Source: SLJN01 sp964505385 | GTDB lineage: Bacteria; Bacteroidota; Rhodothermia; Balneolales; Natronogracilivirgulaceae | Length of the DNA: 64,000 nt | Reading direction: 5' to 3' | Assembly (NCBI GenBank): GCA_964505385.1 | Contig: CAZDIA010000012.1 | Location: 20,055-84,054 of the forward strand | Shown here: positions 25,332 through 35,900 of the stretch, piece by piece | How the letters are laid out: each line of letters begins with the position of its first letter | How positions within the stretch are numbered: position 1 is the first letter of the stretch | The notes under the pieces: generated by a model | What the model was told of the DNA's origin: nothing | The model's input: only the letters and a program-made list of their open reading frames with translations | Database searches by the model: none | Position numbers and translations under genes: made by a program

Positions 25332-25624
25332 GCCAACTGATAACCCTCTATAGATTCTGGTTAATAAATTTCTCGCCACGAGATGATTCCTTTCATTAAC
25401 TTATGTAAATAAAGAGTGTTGCTGGTAATTAGAGAGGTAAATTTTCCCGAATAGATACTTGTTAGTGATGGTGCCGGTTAAAGACTGAAGCATAGTGAGT
25501 TGCAAATTGGATGGAGATTCCTCCCATGAAACAGGTCAACATCCTCTGCAATGGTAAATATGTCAATTGTACCTCAAATTTAAGCTCCTGGATAGTGGTC
25601 GGAATGACAGCTGGAGGTTACTTT

Positions 25625-25662
25625 GTGCCTGGATGCCTCGGTGCCTTGGCCCCTTAGTGCCT
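25625..25662. repeat. GTGCCT short-period repeat
   Basis: GTGCCTGGATGCCTCGGTGCC followed by TTGG and a further GTGCCTT. The reverse complement, CAAGGCACCGAGGCATCCAG, closely matches the tract at 63597-63642, so the same repeat family occurs 38 kb away in the other orientation. Confidence 0.7.
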
Positions 25663-25892
25663 TATTCTGTCACTGTCTCAACATTGCCGCCGAAAGCGGG
25701 TTGAATTACAGTTTTAATTGTTTAATCAAGTTCAAACTGCCTCTACAATTCACGATGAGATGAAATCCACTTTTTATTATATTAATGTCCTCAAAATTTG
25801 ACGAACGCGGAGCACAACATTAATCAAAGTCTACTTAAAAAAAGAGTATTTTTAGCTCCGGTAATTTTAGAACATCCAATCACTTACGGGTT

Positions 25893-26948
25893 ATGAAAAC
25901 ATTTAATGTAGGAGTACTTGGAGCGACTGGCGCAGTCGGTCAAAAGTTTATCAGTTTATTAAAAAACCATCCATGGTTTACGATTACCGCTCTTGGAGCC
26001 TCAGAGCGATCTGCCGGCAAAACCTATAAAGAAGCTGCCACCTGGATTGAACCAACTGACATTCCGGAAAATTTAGCAAATAAAATCATTGATCCGTGTG
26101 ATCCGGAATCAATGGACAATGTAGATTTTGTTTTTTCCGGACTCGATTCTTCAGTAGCTACCGAAATTGAGCAATCTTATGCCGAAGCCGGAATTCCGGT
26201 CATTTCCAATGCAAGGAATTACCGGCAGCACGAATCGGTACCACTGTTGGTTCCGGAAGTCAACGCAGATCATATTGAATTAATTAAAAATCAGAAGTTT
26301 ACCAGTGATGGTAGTGGATTTATCGTAACCAACCCAAACTGCGTTTGTATTCCCCTGTCGATGGCTGTAAAACCTCTGCATGACGCTTTCGGTGTACAAT
26401 CTATCGTTATGACAACCTTGCAGGCTATTTCAGGCGGCGGCTATCCCGGCGTTCCGGGAATGGATATCACCGCCAATGTGATGCCCTCAATCTCAGGCGA
26501 GGAACCCAAAATCGGGCTTGAGCCATTAAAAATCCTGGGAGATCTTGAAAACGGTAAAGTTAATTTTGCTGAAATCCCGATTCAATCCACTGCCACACGT
26601 GTGCCGACACTGGAAGGACACCTTTTAAGTGTTACCATTTCTTTTGATAATCCTCCTGAAGCGGAACAGGCCGTGAATGAGCTTGAAAACTGGAATAGCA
26701 AAATATCGGACTTGAATCTGCCATCCGCTCCGGAAAAGCCATTGAGAGTTTATGAGGATCCAAGATATCCGCAACCGCGCTTGCACAGTTACCGTGAAGG
26801 CGGCATGCAGATAAGCATCGGCAGGGTAAGGAAAGCAGAAGTAATGGATTTGTCGATGATGGTATTGGGCCACAATACAGTTCGCGGCGCCGCCGGGTGT
26901 TCCATTTTGAATGCGGAGCTGCTTGTTGAAAAAGGCTACATCAAATAA
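25893..26948 (+). CDS. asd: Aspartate-semialdehyde dehydrogenase
   Basis: A 351-residue cytosolic enzyme that reduces aspartyl phosphate to aspartate semialdehyde with NADPH, the branch point to lysine/diaminopimelate, threonine and methionine. The N-terminal Rossmann loop is GATGAVGQKF (10-19), the nucleophilic Cys is Cys150 in TNPNC, and the catalytic His is about 243 in LEGHL. The long GGGYPGVPGMD segment and the overall pattern match the archaeal/fungal-type branch of the family rather than the E. coli type. The next gene, dapD, follows after 82 bp and uses the product in the same pathway. Confidence 0.94.
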   Translation: MKTFNVGVLGATGAVGQKFISLLKNHPWFTITALGASERSAGKTYKEAATWIEPTDIPENLANKIIDPCDPESMDNVDFVFSGLDSSVATEIEQSYAEAGIPVISNARNYRQHESVPLLVPEVNADHIELIKNQKFTSDGSGFIVTNPNCVCIPLSMAVKPLHDAFGVQSIVMTTLQAISGGGYPGVPGMDITANVMPSISGEEPKIGLEPLKILGDLENGKVNFAEIPIQSTATRVPTLEGHLLSVTISFDNPPEAEQAVNELENWNSKISDLNLPSAPEKPLRVYEDPRYPQPRLHSYREGGMQISIGRVRKAEVMDLSMMVLGHNTVRGAAGCSILNAELLVEKGYIK

Positions 26949-27030
26949 CATATAATTAATCAGTTACACAGGTTTCGGAGAATATTCTTTTGATTCGAAA
27001 CCTGTGATTGTTTTACTAAATCAGACAGAC

Positions 27031-27867
27031 ATGGAATTACAACAACGCATTACTCAACTTGCTGAGGATCCCCCGGAAACAGAACCGAAAGATTTTCCTG
27101 AGCTGTTTAAATCATTTCTTGGTGAGCTGGAATCAGGAAGAATTCGCGCTGCTGAACCCGGTGAATCCGGCTGGGCCGTAAACGGATGGGTTAAATATGG
27201 TATCCTGCTTGGGTTTCGCTACGGCAAAAACCGGGAGCTCAACACCGGAGGCTCTCTTCCCTTTTTCGACAAACACACCTACCCTGTACAAAAACCTGAT
27301 GGCGAAGGTAAAAATATTCGCATTGTGCCTGGAGGATCATCTATAAGAACCGGTGCCTACATTGGCTCCAATGTCACCATGATGCCACCAAGTTATGTAA
27401 ACGCCGGTGCGTTTGTTGGCGACGGCACTATGATCGATTCTCATGCTCTTGTGGGGAGTTGTGCTCAGGTGGGTAACAAGGTGCATTTGAGTGCATCCGC
27501 ACAACTTGGGGGCGTACTTGAGCCGATTGGCGCAACACCGGTTGTAGTGGAAGATAAATGCATGATCGGAGGAAATACCGGAATCTATGAAGGTACGCAG
27601 ATCGGTAAAGGTGCTGTGATTGGCGCCGGCGTGATTCTGACCAGATCTACACCTGTTTATGATCTGACCGAAGAAAAAGTTCACAAAGGAAGCAAAGAAC
27701 AGCCGCTTCGTATACCTGAAGGAGCCGTGGTAGTACCGGGAACACGAAGCATTTCCGGCAATCAGTTTGCTGTTGAACACAATCTTGGTATTCAGACTCC
27801 GATCATAATCAAGTACCGTGACGACCGAACCGACGAGGCGACTACGCTGGAAAAATTGCTGAGGTAA
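27031..27867 (+). CDS. dapD: Tetrahydrodipicolinate N-succinyltransferase
   Basis: A 278-residue cytosolic enzyme that transfers succinyl from succinyl-CoA to tetrahydrodipicolinate in the succinylase route of diaminopimelate synthesis. The C-terminal half is a left-handed beta-helix of hexapeptide repeats, visible as GGSSIRTGAYIGSNVTMMPP, VNAGAFVGDGTMIDSHALVG and QVGNKVHLSASAQLGGVLEP. Length matches E. coli DapD (274). The frame extends to a GTG at 27004, but the ATG at 27031 (MELQQRITQL) fits the family start better. It is downstream of asd in the same direction, so both are likely co-transcribed for lysine and peptidoglycan synthesis. Confidence 0.95.
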   Translation: MELQQRITQLAEDPPETEPKDFPELFKSFLGELESGRIRAAEPGESGWAVNGWVKYGILLGFRYGKNRELNTGGSLPFFDKHTYPVQKPDGEGKNIRIVPGGSSIRTGAYIGSNVTMMPPSYVNAGAFVGDGTMIDSHALVGSCAQVGNKVHLSASAQLGGVLEPIGATPVVVEDKCMIGGNTGIYEGTQIGKGAVIGAGVILTRSTPVYDLTEEKVHKGSKEQPLRIPEGAVVVPGTRSISGNQFAVEHNLGIQTPIIIKYRDDRTDEATTLEKLLR

Positions 27868-27885
27868 TTACTTCGTAAAACCACT

Positions 27886-29661
27886 TTATGGACGCCCGGG
27901 AGGACCAGGAATAGCCGGAGGATCATCATCATCCCCGGAAAAAATAAGTGTAACTCCGGTTGCAATTAAAGCAGCGCCGGTAGCTGCAAAAATCCAAATG
28001 CGAGTCGGCCGATGGTCAGCTACGAATTCAGCGGCACCGGGCTCAGAGTCAAGATCGCGCTCAAGCTCCGACGATGATTCGATAAAAAAATCATCATCGG
28101 TAATTGTGTGGTCTCCGTAGTGAACCTTCAGACCGTATCTTCCTTCCGCGAGTTGGTATGATGCAGAATTCTCATGCTGAGTTGTTTCTTTAATGAGTTG
28201 CCCGGCAGTAGTAAAAAACTGCACATGAACACTATCTAACCCGGTTGTCATGGCTTTGGAACCGTATATCTCAACTTCCGGATAATCAGCAAATTTATCA
28301 GATTCGTCCGCAATTTGTAGTTTTAACAGATTCAGGCGCTGCAGGTATAATCTCAGACTTTTTTCCCGGTCTCCGTCTTTATCCGAAAACTTTGCAACAG
28401 CCTCAACATGTTGCTTTTCCATTTCCGATTCTTCAGCCCTAAAAGGGAAATATACTTCCCCTCCTCTTATTTCAAGATTTTCGGATTGAACAGAAATTCC
28501 GTTAAATGACAGCTTACCACGCTCAACCAATTGTTTAATATTTTCTGAAGTAAGATCACTTTCTGAATAGTTGGCTACATTTATTCTGGCAATACCTTCG
28601 TTTTGTTCGTATCGATGTGCCAGAGAGGCTTGATCACCATCCAGATAATGGATTGCATCCACAAGACCAATGTCCATGAGAGAGGTAATTTCTTCCGCCT
28701 CCGGAGTTGCAGGCATTTCCGGATAGTTTTCAGGATCAAATGCATCATCTACTGTGCGCCAGACTCTGTAGTGAATTTTTGCGTCATCAGGGTCTGACAT
28801 ATCAATAATCATAAAAAGCATCTCTCCTTCACTCGTATACCACAATTGACGGGTACGCACTCCATAAATGTCCTCATATACCGGATGAGCCAGAACTTCC
28901 GGATCCTGAAACCTTAATTCAGCTTCCCTGGCATGATCAAACAACCCCTGCAACAAATTTGTATAACCGGCTACATAATGCCTTCGATACAAGGTTCGAT
29001 CCCCCGGCAATCTTGACGCTGCAATGACTGTAGCCTCAGGATCCAACATTTGTTTGATCCCCAGTGTATCCTGATGGTTATATGAGTTCCTGTACAAGTC
29101 CAGCTGCTCTATCACCTGATCAGTTTCTGAATCTGTGGCAGGATTATCGTAAGCTATGAATGGCGCTATGTTGTGATAACCTGAAGTAAAGTTTATTTCC
29201 GTGACATCTCCTTCAGCATTAAAAGATACTACAAGTTCCTTTAAAGCCTCTTCTTCTGCATTAGGATCAGCAAGTATTGCTCCCCCGATTTCATATTCAT
29301 CATCAGGTGTCTCACGGATAAATGTGGCAATAGTATCCCTGGCAACATAAAGACTGGTGCCCGATATTTCATTTTCAATTGCTGCTACTCCTGGGTGTCC
29401 GGAAATTTCCTCAGGCCAGTCAAAATCACCGGTAAGCTGATAAGTATTAATACCTTTTAGGAGCACCTGCATACGATCCTCCAACTGAGCAACCAGACCT
29501 GGCTCAAGTCCTTCTTGAATCTCCACCTCAATTTGATCAGGTAAATCATCATTGGCTGCCGCAACAAAAGGTAGCAAGTTTATCATTATAACAACAACTA
29601 TAAACTGCCATACCTGCTTGGTTGTGATAAACTTATGTTTTATCCGCGGTGATTTTATCAT
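27886..29661 (-). CDS. Large secreted/membrane-anchored protein, unknown function
   Basis: A 591-residue protein that I do not recognise. It has an N-terminal signal anchor (QVWQFIVVVIMINLLPFVAA, about 17-36), a long Asp/Glu-rich extracytoplasmic part, a beta-rich section near residues 480-530 resembling a PEGA-type domain (YQLAEGRYGLKVHYGDHTI), and near the C-terminus a membrane helix (IWIFAATGAALIATGVTLIF) followed by SGDDDD and a Pro/Gly-rich tail. It could be anchored by the C-terminal helix. It is 15 bp downstream of the FN3/sorting-domain protein gene and very likely in its operon. Confidence 0.7.
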   Translation of the reverse strand: MIKSPRIKHKFITTKQVWQFIVVVIMINLLPFVAAANDDLPDQIEVEIQEGLEPGLVAQLEDRMQVLLKGINTYQLTGDFDWPEEISGHPGVAAIENEISGTSLYVARDTIATFIRETPDDEYEIGGAILADPNAEEEALKELVVSFNAEGDVTEINFTSGYHNIAPFIAYDNPATDSETDQVIEQLDLYRNSYNHQDTLGIKQMLDPEATVIAASRLPGDRTLYRRHYVAGYTNLLQGLFDHAREAELRFQDPEVLAHPVYEDIYGVRTRQLWYTSEGEMLFMIIDMSDPDDAKIHYRVWRTVDDAFDPENYPEMPATPEAEEITSLMDIGLVDAIHYLDGDQASLAHRYEQNEGIARINVANYSESDLTSENIKQLVERGKLSFNGISVQSENLEIRGGEVYFPFRAEESEMEKQHVEAVAKFSDKDGDREKSLRLYLQRLNLLKLQIADESDKFADYPEVEIYGSKAMTTGLDSVHVQFFTTAGQLIKETTQHENSASYQLAEGRYGLKVHYGDHTITDDDFFIESSSELERDLDSEPGAAEFVADHRPTRIWIFAATGAALIATGVTLIFSGDDDDPPAIPGPPGRP

Positions 29662-29676
29662 ATTCTGTAATAATAT

Positions 29677-32514
29677 CTATTTAACCAGCATCATCTTCCC
29701 GGTTTTAACTTCATTCCCGACATTTAAACGATAAATATATGTGCCGCTTGACATTCCTGACCCGTCAAACTCAACCGTATGCCAGCCCGCCTGCTTTTGT
29801 TCATCAAACAGCGTCTTTACTTTACGACCTAAAACATCATAAACCTCAAGGTTCACCCTGTCCTCATCAGTGATAGCAAACCTGATGGTTGTTACAGGAT
29901 TAAACGGGTTAGGATAATTGGCCTTAAGTGAAATTTCTTCCGGCAGCAATTCATTTTCACGCTTTTTTAAATCAGATTCATTACCGATATAAAGTTTATA
30001 GGATACTTCCGGTTCTGTTACCTCACTCTTTGCCATACTTTCTCCATCCAGCAGATGAGAAACATTGGTAACCGGATTAACCAGCAATATCTTTTTTCTT
30101 TCATCAAATCCATGCAGGTCAGCTTGCCATGTAATTGTCTCACCAACCGGTGCTTTGACGTTCATCTTATGTGGTTCATCGAGTGTATTCTGGTCTGCAG
30201 AAATTGTGCGAAAAGCCCGCTCGTTTTCTTGATCCTCATTTTCTAAAGTAACTCCATACCGCGACATTTCAAGAGATGGATGTGGAGCAACTCCCTTTGT
30301 ATAATTATCCTGCTCGAAAATGATCTCAACTGAAGTAGTTAAATCCTCCATATTTGTTGAGTTGCCGGAAAATCTGCCCTCTAATGTTATCATTTTATCT
30401 TTGTTATACTCTTCTGAATCACCCGAAGCTTGTTTTATTCTATTTTCAAAATCGCCATAAGGAATGTGCAATTCATCCAATTCCCGGTTTGGGTTATTAT
30501 AGAAATAATATGCCTGTGTTGGCTCCATGACAGAAGCTGTCTCAAACAGATGGTTAAAAGCATAGAGATCAGCTTCAATATCATTTAAAATCAATACATC
30601 CTCCCAGATAACCTGGTTCGTGAAGGGATTGGTAATTATATTCCATCCGGGTTTCAATTCAATGGCGTAGGCATCATACTCGTTTAACTCAACCTTTTCA
30701 ATCTGTTTATCAAAATCTATTTGATTGCGGCTGTAAACCCAGTAACCTGCCCCACCGCCAAACTTAAATTGATTAGCTCCGAAATTAAACTCCTTCAGAT
30801 AGTCAACCTCATCTCCGGTATCTGAAAATGCCCTCCAGTCCTGATTATAATCCCCTTCAATAACTTCGTCCAAAGGTATATCATCAGCCCCGGGTAATCC
30901 TATCAAACGGTAATCTTCCTCTGCAATATCATCCCCGGCCGATTGATCAAATGTTATTGATGCAGAAAGCTCTTGCTGAAATTGGGGGTCGTTTCGTGTA
31001 GAAAAATCACGAATTTCACTCCATGAGCTGCTTGTTAGTTCATCTGCTATACGCACCTGCCAGTAATACTCTGTATTCGCTTCGAGGCCCGTAAGTTCTG
31101 CGTACTTCTCAGATACCACAATTTCTTCGTTCTCATCCCCTGGCTGATCTTGTTTCGTCAACCGCAACTCATAATTAAGGGCATCGTGAGGATCGGCCCA
31201 GCTTATGCGCGGAGCAATGCTGATATCAGAAGCATTAGCGGTTGGAAATCCGGGTTCCGGAGCTTGTGCCTCAGTAACAAAATACTCGACTTCAGACCAC
31301 TCTCCCTCACTATGATCATTATAAGCCTGAACTCTCCAGTTATAAATCTCATAAAAACTGAGAGAATCAGTGATTTGAATCTCGCTTTCTTCTATGTCTT
31401 CATAAAAAAATTCAGTTTCACCAGTAGATGAGTTGTTAATCTCGACACGATATCCAGTGGCATTATCTGCTGATAGCCAGTTTAGATGTGGCGTAACTGG
31501 AATGCTTCCAAGAGAATCTGACGGCTCTTCCAATACGACTTGCTCCGGTTCCATCTCAATAGTTGTAAAGCTAAAAGTAGTGGACCAATATCCTTGTCCC
31601 CTATCATTTTCGGCACGAACCCTCCAGTAATACTGGCTATTTTGCTCAAGAGGTTCTTCCGGCTGATAGTCGGTCGTAGTCACGCCTTCCTCATTTTCTA
31701 TGATGTTATTAAAAAATGCATCAGTAGCTAATTGAAACTCATAAGAATCGGCATTATCCACCGAACCCCACAAGAAACGTGGTTCAAGACTTACTTTTTC
31801 TGAGTTATCACCGGGAGAAATAAGAATGGGCCGCAAAGGTCTTTCCGGTAAGGTTGAAAACGACCAGGCCTCAGACCATTCGGTAGTATCCAACTCTGTA
31901 TAACTTCGAACCCTCCAGCTATAAGTCCTTTCCGGTTCCAAGTCAGTATCCATGGTTAACTCATTCTCCTCAACATCCACACTATCTTTTACCAACTCCT
32001 CCATACTGGGTTCAGAAGACTTAAATAATTGTACCTGATACAACTCATTATCAAATATTCCCTGCCAATTAAATTCTGGCCTTAGGGGTACTTCTTCTTC
32101 ACCATCTTCCGGAGAAATCAAATTAATTGCCGGTTCAGAAGTTTCGTAATTTACCTGGAACTCAGCGGGTTGATTTCCATTTCCATCACTATCATGAGCG
32201 ACATTGTCAGGAACCACAATCCGCACCAAACCCTCTTCAATAGCTTCTAATTCAATATTATGCACCCCTTCATTGCCACTTGTAAAATTTGATATCCTGG
32301 CATTATCAACTATAAGATCTGACTCTTCAAATCCGCTAACCTCTTTATCGAAGATAATGAATAATGAAAAAGATGGTTCAGTGATGGGGTCACTAATTGA
32401 TGACCAGAAAAAAACCTCCGGCCCATCTTCCGCACTCGTATCCCGAATAAATATTCCCAATACCAACAATAAAAAAATTACAGTTTTTAAAATGAGCCTG
32501 CCTCGGACTATCAT
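29677..32514 (-). CDS. Secreted fibronectin type III protein with T9SS-type C-terminal sorting domain
   Basis: A 945-residue surface protein. A signal peptide (1-28) is followed by an Ig-like region and four FN3 domains at about 125-222, 225-320, 325-415 and 418-508, each recognisable by the end motif YWRVRA/YSWRVR...WSxxxxFST. Residues about 530-860 form further beta-rich domains. The C-terminal 75 residues are a type A sorting domain of the type IX secretion system: NYPNPFNPVTTIRFAI, EVYDVLGRKVKTL and a final GKMMLVK. The sorting domain directs export through the outer membrane and cell-surface attachment. It is first in a two-gene operon with the 591-residue protein. Confidence 0.92.
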   Translation of the reverse strand: MIVRGRLILKTVIFLLLVLGIFIRDTSAEDGPEVFFWSSISDPITEPSFSLFIIFDKEVSGFEESDLIVDNARISNFTSGNEGVHNIELEAIEEGLVRIVVPDNVAHDSDGNGNQPAEFQVNYETSEPAINLISPEDGEEEVPLRPEFNWQGIFDNELYQVQLFKSSEPSMEELVKDSVDVEENELTMDTDLEPERTYSWRVRSYTELDTTEWSEAWSFSTLPERPLRPILISPGDNSEKVSLEPRFLWGSVDNADSYEFQLATDAFFNNIIENEEGVTTTDYQPEEPLEQNSQYYWRVRAENDRGQGYWSTTFSFTTIEMEPEQVVLEEPSDSLGSIPVTPHLNWLSADNATGYRVEINNSSTGETEFFYEDIEESEIQITDSLSFYEIYNWRVQAYNDHSEGEWSEVEYFVTEAQAPEPGFPTANASDISIAPRISWADPHDALNYELRLTKQDQPGDENEEIVVSEKYAELTGLEANTEYYWQVRIADELTSSSWSEIRDFSTRNDPQFQQELSASITFDQSAGDDIAEEDYRLIGLPGADDIPLDEVIEGDYNQDWRAFSDTGDEVDYLKEFNFGANQFKFGGGAGYWVYSRNQIDFDKQIEKVELNEYDAYAIELKPGWNIITNPFTNQVIWEDVLILNDIEADLYAFNHLFETASVMEPTQAYYFYNNPNRELDELHIPYGDFENRIKQASGDSEEYNKDKMITLEGRFSGNSTNMEDLTTSVEIIFEQDNYTKGVAPHPSLEMSRYGVTLENEDQENERAFRTISADQNTLDEPHKMNVKAPVGETITWQADLHGFDERKKILLVNPVTNVSHLLDGESMAKSEVTEPEVSYKLYIGNESDLKKRENELLPEEISLKANYPNPFNPVTTIRFAITDEDRVNLEVYDVLGRKVKTLFDEQKQAGWHTVEFDGSGMSSGTYIYRLNVGNEVKTGKMMLVK

Positions 32515-32744
32515 TTGGTCCCCATGAGCTTCTGGATATCTAATAATTAGTATGAAAAAAATTGAGCCAAAAATTATCCAAATGTCTATTACTAATCAAT
32601 AACTTATAATGTATAAATTATTAAAAAAATCTAATCCTGTTGAAATAATTAAACTAAGGTATAAAATTTAATTTATTTTAATTAGACATAAATCAAATAA
32701 TACCTAAGAATCATTTTATGGGTCAAAAATCAAAAAAAATTCAA

Positions 32745-32887
32745 AAATATTGTAAGGGTCACCTTTCTCGATGCTCTAAGGTTATGAGATCAGACTTATT
32801 AATCTGGTCTCATATAGATATGCGTGCAAGCGCAAATTCTACAGTCCTAAGGGTTGCACAGGTGACACCTGTAGCAACCCTTTTTTT
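32745..32887 (+). ncRNA. Candidate structured RNA or leader ending in a terminator
   Basis: A compact series of stems: ACCTT (32761-32765) with AAGGT (32778-32782); ATGAGATCAGA (32784-32794) with TCTGGTCTCAT (32803-32813), 11 pairs including a G-U; TGCG (32821) with CGCA (32831-32834); and an intrinsic terminator at 32851-32887. No known RNA family fits by eye, and the T-arm motif of a tRNA is missing. The frame across it gives no plausible protein. The 3' end is 77 bases upstream of the large lamin-tail protein, so it may be a small RNA or an attenuator leader for that gene. The 5' end is not defined. Confidence 0.45.
32851..32887 (+). terminator. Intrinsic terminator
   Basis: GGGTTGC (32851-32857) pairs with GCAACCC (32874-32880), and ACAGGT (32858-32863) pairs with ACCTGT (32867-32872), with one bulged A and a three-base loop, followed directly by seven T's. 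It is the strongest terminator-like structure in the window. Since it lies upstream of a gene in the same direction, it implies a transcript ending here or attenuation. Confidence 0.8.
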
Positions 32888-32964
32888 ATGTATTTCCACA
32901 GCGGATAATTTTACGGAATTTTGTACTTTAGGCTACACATCATTAAGTGCTTAATTACCGTTTT

Positions 32965-35900
32965 ATGCGTTTACCAACTCTACTCTCTCTACTGCTGATT
33001 ACATTTACCGCACCTGCCCTCCTTGCTCAAACCGTCGTAATAGATGAAGATTTTGAGGATCAGGATTTGACCCAAAACCCAACCTGGACAGGCGATCTGC
33101 AAAACTACACCTTTACGGATCGTTATGGAGCTTCTTCTCTGCAAATGGTTGCACCGGACACAAACCGTACCGCCATTCTGACCAGCTCTTCAACTTCCTA
33201 TGGCAGCTGGGAATTTTTTGTTGAAGTTCCCGCCACAAGTAGTCTCAACCGTGTTTATGTGTATCTCATGTCAGACGAGGAAGACTTAGATATTGTTGGT
33301 GCAGAATCTCCAAGCTCTGCCAATGGATATGCTATACATACCGGTAATGGAAATTTTGACCTCGTAAAAATTGAGAACGGCAGTGCATCAACCATCCTCT
33401 CTTCTGATACCGAAATTCAGGATGAAACCGAATACCAGGTAAGAGTAGAACGTAGTGACGGCAGTGATGATCGTGAAGAGGGTGACTGGCAAATCCATGT
33501 AAGTGAGGGATATGGAAGTACTCCGGAACCGGACTCGGAAGTAGTTAATGATAACGAATTTACCAGTTCTGATTATTTCGGCCTCTATACCCGTTTTAGC
33601 GCCGGAAATTTTGACAGTTACTTTTTTGATTCAATTGTTGTCACTTCAACTGACGCGTTTCAGGCAACACAAGCCCAGGTTTCTGGCCCGACAACTGTTG
33701 ACATAGCATTCAATTTTGCTGTTGACGATGCCACCATCGACGAAGAAAACTTCGAAATTTCCGAATACGGTACCCCGGTTTCATCAACCCTTGTCGAAGA
33801 TAATGTGGTGCAACTGGAGATACCCGAGCAATGGGAAGATGGAACTTATACCGTAACCATCAACAATGTGGAGAGTGAGTTCGGCGATACCGTTGAAGAA
33901 GACACCGAATTGGAATTTGAAGCTGAAAATCCGTTCATGGCTGAGCAAGCCACGGCGCTGTCTGATCAGGAAATTGAAATAAACTTTACCGAGTCTGTGG
34001 ATACCGATCAGGTTGATCCCGGCGATTTTGAATTAAGTGACGTCGGCACCCCGGATGATCTCGCTTTTGCCGATGGCGACAGCACAATTGTTCTGGAATA
34101 TGCTCCTATCGAAATCGGGGAATACACCCTCTCTATCGATGCTATTCCTGCAACCTCAGGTTGGACTGTTGTCCAGCCTGCCGAATTTGATCTGGAGATC
34201 ATCAATCCGTTTTTTGTTGAACGCGTAGAAGCGCTCACCGATGAGCAGGTGCGTATCTCGTTTTCCGAGGAAGTTATTGAGGATGACATCACCCCGGATA
34301 ATTTCACCGTGGAAGATGTCGGCGCTCCCGCCTCTGTTGAGCCGGAGGAAAATAATGATGTTCTTCTGCTGAATTTCGATGCTCCGCTACCCGGTGGCTC
34401 CCACCTGCTCACCATTAGTGCCATAACCAGCGTAAACGATTGGCAACTGCCTCAACCTGCCGAATTTGATTTTTTTCTTTTTGATGAATACGAAGACGGC
34501 GATGTGGTGATCAACGAGTTGTACTATCGGGTAGCACCCGAACTCCGGCAAGACAGCAGACCTCAGTATATCGAGCTTTACAACCCGACCGACAAATACA
34601 TTAACATTGAAAACTGGCATGTGCAACGGCAAGATCAGACACTGAGGACTATAACCGACCAACCGACCGCTCTGGAACCGGACGGGTATGTAGTAGTATC
34701 CGGAGATACCACTGTTTTTAATGATATGTTCGGTGCCCGCGGCTGGATTAAAGTGGAAAATTTTCCTGAATTTAATCTCGGAGCCGGCTCAACTGATATT
34801 GTAAATATCCGCACAGAAAATGAAGAGCTGGTAGATCGACTTGAATACGTGCCCATTAATTGGGGCGGCGATGAAGTAGCCATAGAACGCCTGTCACCGG
34901 TAGCTCCGACTTCTATTCCGGAAAACTGGGCTGATTCCGAAGATCCCCTCGGCGGTACACCCGGTGAACCTAATTCGGTGGAAGCTCCGGATGACCCGCC
35001 CGAGGTTGAGTCGGTGGTGGCAAGTGAATCCGACCGGGTCCGCATTGATTTTTCCAGGGCCATAACCGCCGAATCAGCAACCGATTTCGATAATTATGAA
35101 ATTTCCGACGGTATCGGGATCAGCGATATTGACCACAATGAGGATGTAGTACAACTACACCTGGCAGAGGAGTTACAGTCTGATGTATCTTACGAACTTA
35201 CACTCAGGAACCTTGAGGATATGTTCGCTAATCAGATTCCGGAACAAGTATTCACGTTTTCATTTGTGGAATTCGAACCGGCGGATGAACGGGATGTCGT
35301 CATCAATGAGTTTTTGTATCGGCCCGGCGGCGGGGTAACACGTTTTCTTGAACTCTACAATCGCAGTGACCACTCTGTTAATCTGCAGGGATGGTCTATC
35401 GGCCGCGGCACGGGCACCCCCATTACCCTGCAAACCGGCGATGCACCCATCGTTCTTCCACCCGATGAACATATTGTGATCACGGCTGATGACAGCTGGG
35501 TATCTGAAGAAGCCGAAAATGTGAAAACCGTCTCCTCAATTCCCGCATTCTCTTCTTTGGGTGATGCGATTTTTATCCGCAATGAGCAGGCAACAACTAT
35601 CGATACTCTGCGCTACTCACCTAATTGGGGCGGCAACCAGGAAGGCAGATCAGCCGAACGGCTCGATCCCGAAGCTGCATCTAACGATCCGGTTAACTGG
35701 ACGACCAACGAAGACGGGCATACCGCCGGATTCATCAACGACAATTATGAGCCGGACGAGATTCCACCGGAACAGATTTTTTCCGGCATAAAACAGGATG
35801 AAACCCTCCAGGTTTATTTTGACCAACACATTCGGTTGGATGAAGAAACGGAGACGACTTTCAGTTATAACGGCACGCAGCTGGATGTTTTAGAATTCGA

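Larger units (their letters stand above)
25028..25892. other. Long gene-free stretch with short repeats
   Basis: No gene is supported in these 865 bases. They contain two facing tracts built from CGATCCCGAT-like words (25114-25152 and 25289-25331), which can pair over about 40 bases, a tract of GTGCCT repeats (25625-25662), and an AT-rich end that probably holds the asd promoter (a possible TTGACG at 25799). The region looks like a place where short repeats have accumulated. Confidence 0.55.
32515..32964. other. Gene-free divergent spacer with a candidate RNA
   Basis: These 450 bases separate the divergent large secreted protein genes. The first part is AT-rich without visible structure. The second part holds the candidate structured RNA and its terminator (32745-32887). 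Between the terminator and the ATG at 32965 are 77 bases with no recognised motif. Confidence 0.5.

Noticed and set aside
32745..32850. tRNA-like cloverleaf
   Set aside because: There are several stems, but no TTCRA T-loop or acceptor pairing was found.
32718..32954. A 78-residue frame on the plus strand
   Set aside because: It runs across the stems and terminator of the candidate RNA and encodes nothing recognisable.
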